Shown here in pieces: positions 1-4,357 of a stretch of 7,958 nucleotides of DNA; within the stretch, counting starts at the first letter, position 1, and every line of letters begins with the position of its first letter. The notes under the pieces are model-generated. The model worked only from the letters and a program-made list of their open reading frames with translations. It searched no databases and was not told where the DNA came from. The position numbers and the translations under genes are program-made. The DNA comes from an uncultured Prevotellaceae bacterium (lineage in GTDB: Bacteria; Bacteroidota; Bacteroidia; Bacteroidales; Bacteroidaceae). Where the stretch lies: contig CALCEL010000104.1 in NCBI GenBank assembly GCA_937900485.1, positions 1 to 7,958 of the forward strand. Direction: 5' to 3'.

Positions 1-1
1 A

Positions 2-103
2 ATTCTCGCTATGCGGATGCATGAACGGGAAAGGGGGCTTTATGAGGGACGACTAATTAGTTTAGGTTTTAAGATTATTTGGTATTGGTTTGTTAGGGAT
101 TAG
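2..103 (+). CDS. C-terminal end of an unidentified protein (5' truncated)
   Basis: A frame open from the left edge of the window gives 33 codons ending in TAG at 101-103. The visible tail has a charged stretch (MRMHERERGLYEGR) followed by a hydrophobic, aromatic end (FKIIWYWFVRD). I do not recognise the family. The main support is context: a very strong + strand intrinsic terminator begins 38 bases after the stop, so some + strand gene should end about here. A second frame ends earlier, at 54-56 (…GKGGFMRDD), and cannot be excluded. The upstream sequence would settle which frame is used. Confidence 0.4.
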   Translation: MLAMRMHERERGLYEGRLISLGFKIIWYWFVRD

Positions 104-140
104 TTAATTGGTAGAAAAGAGATTTCAAGGTTAACGGAAA

Positions 141-179
141 GATGCTTCTGAGTAGAGACTCAGAAGCATCGTTTTTTTT
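141..179 (+). terminator. Intrinsic terminator, 13-bp perfect stem
   Basis: The arms at 141-153 and 158-170 are perfectly complementary (GATGCTTCTGAGT / ACTCAGAAGCATC), with a 4-base AGAG loop. Eight T residues follow at 172-179. It should end transcription of the + strand gene whose tail lies at the left edge, and it separates that gene from the gene-poor stretch to its right. Confidence 0.93.
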
Positions 180-192
180 GTACTTTATATAC

Positions 193-234
193 CTGATAAC
201 ACGGTTTCGCAAACGAGAACCGTCACAGTATCAG
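193..234. other. Hairpin of unknown role
   Basis: Inner arms at 201-209 and 214-223 pair over 9 bp with one bulged G and a CAAA loop. Outer arms CTGATA (193-198) and TATCAG (229-234) extend the stem across an internal loop. There is no T run on either side, so it is not a terminator. It starts 13 bases after the terminator T run. It could be the start of a small RNA or simply a DNA dyad; nothing in the sequence decides. Confidence 0.4.
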
Positions 235-274
235 ACAACGTATCTCTATGACTGCCACAAGGGTACATCACAAA

Positions 275-309
275 GTGGCACTATGTGATTTTGTCGTGGC
301 ATTATCTGA
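275..309. repeat. Imperfect 14-bp direct repeat with 21-bp spacing
   Basis: GTGGCACTATGTGA at 275-288 recurs as GTGGCATTATCTGA at 296-309, with 12 of 14 bases identical. The 21-bp spacing is about two helical turns, so both copies face the same side of the DNA. TGCCAC at 253-258 is complementary to GTGGCA in either copy, so two alternative hairpins are possible. A tandem operator and a switching RNA element are both conceivable. No promoter consensus is evident beside it. Confidence 0.4.
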
Positions 310-321
310 CGATAGTTATCT

Positions 322-474
322 ATGCTCACGAGGAAAATGAGAAGAAGGCAAGAGTGTCATCTGTTCATTAGTAAATCTCCACATCTTTGTATAAACACGT
401 GTATTAATGGAACGGCAGCATACATTCTAACGAGTGAGGCGAACAGTGCCAACGTTATGAGTAATGAGGTTTGA
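322..474 (+). CDS. Doubtful small ORF, 50 residues
   Basis: An ATG at 322 opens a 50-codon frame that stops at 472-474. The product starts with a basic segment (MLTRKMRRRQ), contains two cysteines in CINTC, and has no transmembrane segment or recognised motif. No Shine-Dalgarno sequence precedes the ATG. The only support is a terminator-like hairpin with seven T residues beginning 13 bases after the stop, plus its position between two terminators, as an independent transcription unit would have. It could equally be a chance frame inside a non-coding RNA. Confidence 0.2.
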   Translation: MLTRKMRRRQECHLFISKSPHLCINTCINGTAAYILTSEANSANVMSNEV

Positions 475-486
475 GCCAGGGGAATA

Positions 487-531
487 ATGGACAATTTGTA
501 GTGCAACCAAATTTCCTATGTCCATTTTTTT
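487..531 (+). terminator. Probable intrinsic terminator
   Basis: ATGGACA (487-493) pairs with TGTCCAT (519-525), and ATTTG (494-498) continues the stem with CAAAT (508-512), leaving a 6-base bulge on the 3' side and a 9-base loop. Seven T residues (525-531) follow directly. The stem is weaker than the one at 141-170, but the stem plus T-run layout is right for + strand termination. It implies transcription arriving from 180-486. Confidence 0.55.
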
Positions 532-550
532 GACAAAAACAGGTTAACCT

Positions 551-692
551 GCTGAAAATCTTAAAATAAGGTGTTTGAAAATCTAAGGTCTCTGTTTTGA
601 AATTCTTAGGTTAGGTTATAGTCTACACGCAGGTCTGAAAAATTACAAATCCTAACCTGAACTTTTCAGCGTCCTAACCTGAGATTTTCAGC
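551..692. repeat. Cluster of 22-bp repeats in both orientations
   Basis: Three degenerate copies run forward, with TGAAAATCT-like cores at 553, 576 and 598. The third continues into TTAGGTTAGG (606-615). Two better conserved copies run in reverse: CCTAACCTGAACTTTTCAGC at 651-670 and CCTAACCTGAGATTTTCAGC at 673-692. Spacing is 22 to 23 bp within each group. Read on one strand, the shared unit is roughly CTGAAAATCTnAGGTTAGG. Because the groups face each other, a transcript could fold 595-615 onto 651-670. The cluster lies between genes. This resembles a dispersed intergenic repeat family, but that is inferred from this one locus. Confidence 0.7.
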
Positions 693-1231
693 CAGAGAAT
701 AAGACACGGGAAAATTCCGGAAGTCATTTTTTTGTTGTCACGTGTCAACGGAAAAAAGAGGAGTTTAGGACAGCAAAAATTGGGGGGTGCGGATAGGAAT
801 TTTGGTTAAGTTTATTTTCCGGAAACCAGAACCCGCAGAAACACTGTTTGCTGAAGAGATAATGTCTGGCATAGGTGTCTTTTGGGGAAAAGTGAGATGA
901 ATGGTCATGAAAAACAGACTGGGGGTCATAAGAAGATTCAGACTTGAAAAATACGAGACTGAACCATAAAATCCCCAAAAGGTCTACAGGAGAACAGAAA
1001 AAGCAGGAAAAAGAGTGTGTGAGAGGCGTCAGAAAAACAGGCTCATTCACGTAAAGAAATGCCAAAAGTGATTTTCGGGCTGAGACTCATTAAGATAACA
1101 AGATATAAATGAGGAAACCAACGAAACATATCATTTCGCGACGCACATATCAAAACAAGGAAAAAGCGATAATCGCGTTAAAAATACAACAAAACGACTC
1201 AAAAGTGAAAGAATTCACAACTCTTTTGACA
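693..1231. other. Gene-free AT-rich stretch
   Basis: I see no convincing gene here. It contains short dyads: an interrupted palindrome centred on CACGTG (734-749), TTTCCGGAAA (816-825) and GCGATAATCGC (1166-1176). A minus-strand open frame across 745-1065 begins at TTG, is very rich in Phe and Ser because the + strand is purine-rich, and has no recognisable motif, so I do not call it. No tRNA or rRNA signature was found. Confidence 0.5.
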
Positions 1232-1239
1232 TACATTTG
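1232..1239 (+). promoter_or_regulatory. Putative Bacteroidota -7 box for the small peptide gene
   Basis: TACATTTG matches the Bacteroidota -7 consensus TAnnTTTG exactly and is followed by CG, as in TTTGC-type boxes. No TTTG-type -33 element lies at the usual 19-21 bp upstream. If used, transcription would start near 1246 and leave a leader of about 120 bases before the ATG at 1368. That leader contains GCAGAT (1284-1289) and its complement ATCTGC (1317-1322). Confidence 0.5.
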
Positions 1240-1351
1240 CGCCACATCAAGTAGTTATATATAATTCTTACGACAGATTATCAGCAGATCCACTATTTCC
1301 CAAAATTAGTATTATCATCTGCAAAACTGACAAAAGGTCATTAACTAAAGA

Positions 1352-1360
1352 AAGAAAGGG
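1352..1360 (+). promoter_or_regulatory. Strong Shine-Dalgarno sequence
   Basis: AGAAAGGGG lies 7 bases before the ATG at 1368 and differs from the ideal AGAAAGGAGG by one missing base. Other starts in this window are AT-rich with little or no such sequence, so this site stands out and fixes the start of the small gene. Confidence 0.65.
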
Positions 1361-1367
1361 GTTAAGT

Positions 1368-1556
1368 ATGAAAGCTTTTATTTATTTCGTTTTATTTTAT
1401 GCGTCAATATTTCTCATTTCATTGATTCCCGCAGAAAACACTGAAGAAGAGACAAGCAACGAGGACTTGGCAACCTACGCAAAGTCTTTCAGCAATGGTA
1501 CGTCATATGTGGAGTTCTCGGACTCCATCAGACAGCTTGGCGCAAATATGAGATAA
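1368..1556 (+). CDS. Putative small secreted or membrane peptide, 62 residues
   Basis: I recognise no family. The product has Lys2, then a hydrophobic run at residues 3-20, then a polar, acidic remainder beginning ENTEEET. This fits either a signal peptide cut after Ala22 (LIPA, giving a 40-residue acidic peptide) or a single N-terminal membrane anchor. There is no cysteine, so it is not a lipoprotein. Evidence that it is real: the best Shine-Dalgarno sequence in the window, an exact TAnnTTTG box upstream, and codon use like the neighbouring genes. It stands alone on its strand, with more than 300 bases of structured non-coding DNA after it. A type I toxin is possible from size and hydrophobicity, but the long acidic tail is not typical. 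A secreted signalling peptide is another guess. Confidence 0.6.
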   Translation: MKAFIYFVLFYASIFLISLIPAENTEEETSNEDLATYAKSFSNGTSYVEFSDSIRQLGANMR

Positions 1557-1602
1557 CACTTCATAATTCAGAGATAAACAATTAAAGGAATTTTATTACC
1601 GG

Positions 1603-1648
1603 CGAGTCACATGTCTTGCTGATGTACTCGGTAAAGTCTGCGTGACTC
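1603..1648 (+). other. Two mutually exclusive hairpins sharing one arm
   Basis: The segment at 1603-1612 can pair with 1622-1630 (nine pairs with a bulged C at 1608). Its core GAGTCAC (1604-1610) can instead pair perfectly with GTGACTC (1642-1648). Both cannot form at once. It lies 47 bases after the stop of the small peptide gene. There is no T run behind the second hairpin, so neither is a standard terminator. Confidence 0.4.
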
Positions 1649-1678
1649 TTTACACAACAATTATTCAAGTTTTCAAGA

Positions 1679-1822
1679 GGGAGCGCATTGGCAGTTTGCC
1701 GGTGGCTGTCCGTGAACGGCGACTACTGTCGTCACGCTGCGGAAGCGTAGCGACTGAGAAACACTCGTGTCATTTTGCCGTTCATATTGTAAAGGGTTAG
1801 CACAACTGCCGACTAAGCTCCT
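1679..1822 (+). ncRNA. Candidate structured RNA, unknown family
   Basis: Five nested helices are found by eye: 1679-1684/1817-1822; 1688-1696/1804-1812 (core GGCAGTT/AACTGCC); 1705-1711/1795-1801 (one U-U mismatch); 1712-1722/1775-1785 (core GAACGGC/GCCGTTC); and a terminal hairpin 1728-1738/1744-1754. About 44 pairs form in 144 bases, giving a rod shape. Six pairs are G-U when read from the + strand and would be A-C mismatches on the other strand; only one position goes the other way. That favours + strand transcription. No SRP, tmRNA, RNase P or common riboswitch signature is present. A 6S-like rod is a loose possibility. No promoter consensus lies just upstream, so it may be the 3' part of the small peptide transcript. 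Random sequence also folds, so this remains a candidate. Confidence 0.45.
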
Positions 1823-1864
1823 AAAAATTTATGTCTGGCTGTCGCAAGAGACAGTCAGACATAA
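1823..1864 (-). terminator. Intrinsic terminator of the minus-strand block
   Basis: The arms at 1850-1864 and 1829-1843 form a 15-bp stem with one mismatch and a 6-base loop. On the minus strand A and then five T residues (1827-1823) follow. The stem begins 10 bases after the stop of the Hsp15-like gene. Read on the + strand the mismatch becomes a G-U pair, but no T run follows there. Confidence 0.8.
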
Positions 1865-1873
1865 GTCTCATTT

Positions 1874-2320
1874 TCACATATCGTCATCGTACGAGTCATC
1901 AAGATCTTCGTCATCTTCGTCATCAAAGTCGAAGTCCCCGAAGAACGCAGGCTCAATGAACTCATCGAGGTCACGTCTCTCCTTCTTCGTCGGACGACCT
2001 GTTCCTCGGGCTCGGTCGATGAAGCCGCTGATACGATTCAACTCAAGCAACTCCAGTTGCTTAGGTGATGTCACATTCTGGAGAATCTCAGGAACCAACT
2101 TTGCTCCCACCCTGTTTTGCACCGCGCGTAACACTTTAAAGGAATAGACTATAGGCCCTTTCTTGACATCCACCACATCACCCTCCTTAATCATCTTGGC
2201 GGGTTTCATCTTCACTCCGCCGACCGACACCCGTCCATTCTTACATGCGTCGGCAGCGAGGGTACGTGTCTTGAAAATCCTCGCTGACCAGAGCCATTTG
2301 TCAATTCTCGCCTCTGCCAT
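1874..2320 (-). CDS. hslR: Hsp15-like S4-domain RNA-binding protein
   Basis: This 148-residue protein matches the Hsp15 (HslR) pattern: RIDKWLWSARIFKTRTLA at residues 5-22 opens the S4 RNA-binding domain (about residues 4-65), and RPTKKERRD at 109-117 is the conserved basic motif near the end. In E. coli, Hsp15 binds 50S subunits carrying stalled nascent chain-tRNA and helps recycle them. Here the C-terminus is unusual: 14 of the last 20 residues are Asp or Glu. I chose the ATG at 2320. A GTG two codons upstream overlaps the pth stop by one base and is less likely. The ATG lies 5 bases after the pth stop, so the two genes are almost certainly co-translated. The pairing makes sense because Pth hydrolyses peptidyl-tRNA released from stalled ribosomes. 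Confidence 0.9.
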   Translation of the reverse strand: MAEARIDKWLWSARIFKTRTLAADACKNGRVSVGGVKMKPAKMIKEGDVVDVKKGPIVYSFKVLRAVQNRVGAKLVPEILQNVTSPKQLELLELNRISGFIDRARGTGRPTKKERRDLDEFIEPAFFGDFDFDDEDDEDLDDSYDDDM

Positions 2321-2325
2321 ATACA

Positions 2326-2889
2326 CTACTTCTTATTATATTGATTCATTGTGACATCAAGACCTGCAAGACAGAACGACTTAATCATCTCACCCACATA
2401 GTCCAACTTTTCATCGACGATTTTGTTGTCCTCATCTGAGAACTTTCCAAGCACGAAATCCACCTGACCTCCTTTCGGGAAGTCGTTACCGATGCCGAAC
2501 TTGATTCTTGCGTAGCTCTGAGTGCCAAGCATCTGCTCGATATTCTTCAGTCCGTTATGTCCAGCCGCACTGCCGCTTCCTCTCATTCTCAACTTCCCGA
2601 CAGGCAAAGACAAGTCATCGACGATGACAAGAATGTTCTCCAACGGAATTTTCTCCTGCTGCATCCAGTAACGGACAGCCTGACCGGAAAGATTCATATA
2701 TGTGGAAGGCTTGAGCAACGTCAGCTCGGCGTTCTTCACACGGCAATGAGCCACGGCTCCATACCTCTTATCCGTCCACACGGCTCCCTGCGTCTTGGCG
2801 AATGCGTCGATGTTGCGGAAACCCACGTTGTGACGTGTGTTCTCGTACTCGCCACCTATATTTCCCAGTCCTACAATAAGATACCTCAT
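2326..2889 (-). CDS. pth: Peptidyl-tRNA hydrolase
   Basis: This cytoplasmic enzyme cleaves the ester bond of peptidyl-tRNA that has dropped off ribosomes, recycling tRNA. From the ATG at 2889 the protein has 187 residues, normal for bacterial Pth. The active-site residues are present: Asn10 in GLGN, the catalytic His20 in NTRHNVGF, Asn66 in KPSTYMNLSG, Asp91 in VDDLSLP, and Asn112 in GHNGLK. Residue 11 is Ile where most Pth have Pro (GLGNPG). The frame stays open upstream to 2979, but those 30 codons translate the L25 terminator and its T-rich tail, so they are not coding. No good Shine-Dalgarno sequence precedes the ATG. The gene is followed 5 bases later by the Hsp15-like gene. It may be served by read-through of the L25 terminator or by its own promoter, which I could not identify with confidence. 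Confidence 0.95.
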   Translation of the reverse strand: MRYLIVGLGNIGGEYENTRHNVGFRNIDAFAKTQGAVWTDKRYGAVAHCRVKNAELTLLKPSTYMNLSGQAVRYWMQQEKIPLENILVIVDDLSLPVGKLRMRGSGSAAGHNGLKNIEQMLGTQSYARIKFGIGNDFPKGGQVDFVLGKFSDEDNKIVDEKLDYVGEMIKSFCLAGLDVTMNQYNKK

Positions 2890-2940
2890 ATCACTATTAC
2901 TCTCCGAGGCTTTGTCTCTCTTGAAAAAATTAAAAAACAT

Positions 2941-2976
2941 AACAAAACAAAAGAGGCCGCAGAATACCGCAGCCTC
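2941..2976 (-). terminator. Intrinsic terminator between L25 and pth
   Basis: On the minus strand the arms at 2976-2967 and 2962-2953 form ten consecutive pairs (two G-U) closed by a TATT loop, followed by a T-rich tail from 2952 onward (TTTTGTTTTG). It begins 27 bases after the L25 stop. It should reduce expression of pth and the Hsp15-like gene relative to L25. Confidence 0.85.
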
Positions 2977-3003
2977 CAAAATATTATCTCTTTTGTGGAA
3001 TCA

Positions 3004-3597
3004 TTATCCCTCAGCCTGAGCTGCAGCACGAGCGGCACGAGTCATACGTACAGCACACACCACAACCTCCTTAGAAGTGATAATCTCAAGTCCCTCGTAT
3101 GAAAGAGCAGCGACCTTCATTGACTTACCGAGACCGAGGTTGGTAACATCAATGTCAAGTGTGTCTGGGAACTTAGTGTAAAGAGCCTTGACAGCGAGCT
3201 TGCGAACGTTGAGTGCGAGCTTACCTCCGGCCTTAACACCCTCAGCGAGACCGTTAAGCTTAACTGGGATCTCCATTACAACTGGCTTGTCCTCTGTGAT
3301 CTGATAGAAGTCTACGTGTACAGGGTGATCTGTAACGAAGTCACACTGAAGGTCCTTAAGGATTGCCTTGATAGTCGTACCGTCGATGTTGAGGTTTACG
3401 ATGTAAACGTTTGGAGTGTAAAGAAGCTTCGCCAACTCCTTCTCAGAGATGAAGATTGACTTTGACACTGGTACGCCGTTAGCGTCCTTCTCAACACCAT
3501 AAACAACAGCTGGGATGTTACCCGCGCGACGCATGTCACGGCTTGCCTTCTTACCAAACTCAGTACGAGTCTGGGCATTAAGAGTAATTTCTTTCAT
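3004..3597 (-). CDS. rplY: 50S ribosomal protein L25 (long CTC form)
   Basis: L25 binds 5S rRNA in the large ribosomal subunit. The 197-residue length fits the long, two-domain L25/TL5/CTC form, about twice the size of E. coli L25. The N-terminal 5S-binding domain is recognisable from RTEFGKKASRDMRRAGNIPAVVYG near residues 11-34, followed by KDLQCDFVTDHPVHVDFYQI. The C-terminal domain follows from about residue 95 (PVKLNGLAEGVKAGG). The tail is rich in Ala and Arg (RMTRAARAAAQAEG). Codon choice is highly uniform, as expected of a highly expressed gene. The ATG at 3597 lies in AT-rich sequence without a Shine-Dalgarno site. A clear promoter, a leader with two hairpins and a strong terminator make it a transcription unit largely of its own, with pth downstream. 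Confidence 0.95.
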   Translation of the reverse strand: MKEITLNAQTRTEFGKKASRDMRRAGNIPAVVYGVEKDANGVPVSKSIFISEKELAKLLYTPNVYIVNLNIDGTTIKAILKDLQCDFVTDHPVHVDFYQITEDKPVVMEIPVKLNGLAEGVKAGGKLALNVRKLAVKALYTKFPDTLDIDVTNLGLGKSMKVAALSYEGLEIITSKEVVVCAVRMTRAARAAAQAEG

Positions 3598-3616
3598 TTT
3601 TAATTGTGTTACTATA

Positions 3617-3662
3617 AATTAAGTATATGCTTAATTCGCCATCACACTAAGGGGACATCCCC
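3617..3662 (-). promoter_or_regulatory. L25 leader with two hairpins
   Basis: In the predicted leader of about 80 bases, GGGGA and TCCCC at 3651-3662 form a compact stem. A second stem, AATTAAG (3617-3623) with CTTAATT (3630-3636), ends 19 bases before the start codon. The 9-base sequence AATTGTGTT occurs both at 3602-3610 and at 3663-3671. Ribosomal protein leaders are often autoregulatory. Whether this one is cannot be read from one sequence. Confidence 0.4.
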
Positions 3663-3686
3663 AATTGTGTTGCTCAAAAAGCAGCG

Positions 3687-3718
3687 CAAATTTACGGCTT
3701 TGGCCGTTAACAGCCAAA
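3687..3718 (-). promoter_or_regulatory. Promoter of L25
   Basis: Read on the minus strand, TTTG (3718-3715) is followed after exactly 20 bases by TAAATTTG (3694-3687), matching the Bacteroidota -33 and -7 elements with normal spacing. Transcription should start near 3680. The spacer carries a dyad: CTTTGGC (3698-3704) and GCCAAAG (3713-3719) flank a central GTTAAC, so the -33 element sits inside one palindrome arm. Confidence 0.75.
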
Positions 3719-3791
3719 GTTTTTGCAAAAAAACTCGTTATTATTGTGCTTTTTCCAGTCAAACAGCACACAAACACCGCGTAAAAGGAAA

Positions 3792-4139
3792 TCAGAATTC
3801 CAACTCAACCTCAAAAGGATTATCGGCACCCTCAGCCTTCTCCTCAGCCTTGTCAGCCTCCACAGGTTCCACCTTAACAGGAATCTCACCACCCTTGGCA
3901 ATGTCGATAGCTTTCAGAAAAGCGGTGAGGAACTTGTCATAGTCCTCCTTGTAAAGGAACAATTTGTGTTTCTCAAATGTAAAGTGAGGATTTTCCTGAG
4001 AACCATCTACAATTTTCTTACTCTCGGTAATCGCTACATATTTATCCCCATTTCTGCTCTGCTTTACATCAAAGTAGTAGATTCTCTTTCCAGCCTTGAC
4101 GCTTTCAGAGTAAACAAGGTCTTTTTCTAAATCGCCCAT
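3792..4139 (-). CDS. DUF3276 family PUR-like nucleic-acid-binding protein
   Basis: This 115-residue protein belongs to the DUF3276 family, which adopts the PUR-alpha-type fold known to bind single-stranded DNA and RNA. Its family-like core, roughly residues 5-80, includes the strand-rich segment GKRIYYFDVKQSRNGDKYVAITESKK and the helical KEDYDKFLTAFLKAIDIAK. The end is an acidic, low-complexity tail (ADKAEEKAEGADNPFEVELEF). Its cellular role in Bacteroidota is not established to my knowledge; the related BpuR of Borrelia is a DNA and RNA binder. The gene diverges from nusB across 218 bases. It precedes the L25 promoter on the same strand with no convincing terminator between, so some read-through into L25 is possible. 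No Shine-Dalgarno site is seen. Confidence 0.88.
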   Translation of the reverse strand: MGDLEKDLVYSESVKAGKRIYYFDVKQSRNGDKYVAITESKKIVDGSQENPHFTFEKHKLFLYKEDYDKFLTAFLKAIDIAKGGEIPVKVEPVEADKAEEKAEGADNPFEVELEF

Positions 4140-4357
4140 TTGTATTACTAAATATTGTTAATTGTAATTTACGAGGGACAAAATTGCAAAATATTTTTCT
4201 TTTATTCAAAAAAAAAGATTCTTTTTTAGGAAAATAAGTAACAAATATTCAAAACACTCAACTAAAACAAAAAAAAAAACTACATTTGCAGTCACTTTAG
4301 GGAATAGGAATTATATCAGAATTATTCAAGTATTACAAGAAAAGAGATTTTTGTATT
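4140..4357. promoter_or_regulatory. Divergent intergenic region between DUF3276 and nusB
   Basis: This AT-rich region must carry promoters for both directions. It contains A9 (4208-4216), T6 (4222-4227) and A10 (4269-4279) tracts. The first two belong to a perfect dyad of AAAAAAGA and TCTTTTTT around T4219. Such tracts suggest curved DNA. On the minus side CAATTTTG (4186-4179) is a one-mismatch -7 candidate for DUF3276. Confidence 0.4.
4281..4288 (+). promoter_or_regulatory. Putative -7 box of the nusB block
   Basis: TACATTTG, followed by CA, matches the Bacteroidota -7 consensus and lies directly after an A10 tract. No TTTG -33 element is visible at the right distance. Transcription would start near 4295, giving a leader of about 60 bases before nusB. 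Confidence 0.6.

Noticed and set aside
551..692. CRISPR array
   Set aside because: The 22-bp period leaves no room for spacers, copies are degenerate and face both ways, and no cas genes are present.
745..1065. Minus-strand open frame of 106 codons
   Set aside because: It starts with TTG, is dominated by Phe and Ser because the other strand is purine-rich, has no ribosome-binding site, no motif and no neighbour to support it.
1679..1822. SRP RNA, tmRNA, RNase P RNA, or a TPP or cobalamin riboswitch
   Set aside because: A CTGAGA and a GGAAGC-like stretch caught my eye, but the other conserved segments and their order are missing, and no + strand gene follows that a riboswitch could control.
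2321..2326. GTG start for the Hsp15-like protein, overlapping the pth stop
   Set aside because: The ATG two codons later places the conserved RIDKWLW segment at the usual distance from the start and needs no rare start codon.
2557..3102. Long + strand open frame opposite pth and L25
   Set aside because: It is the reverse of two well supported genes and runs through a terminator. Its product has no recognisable feature.
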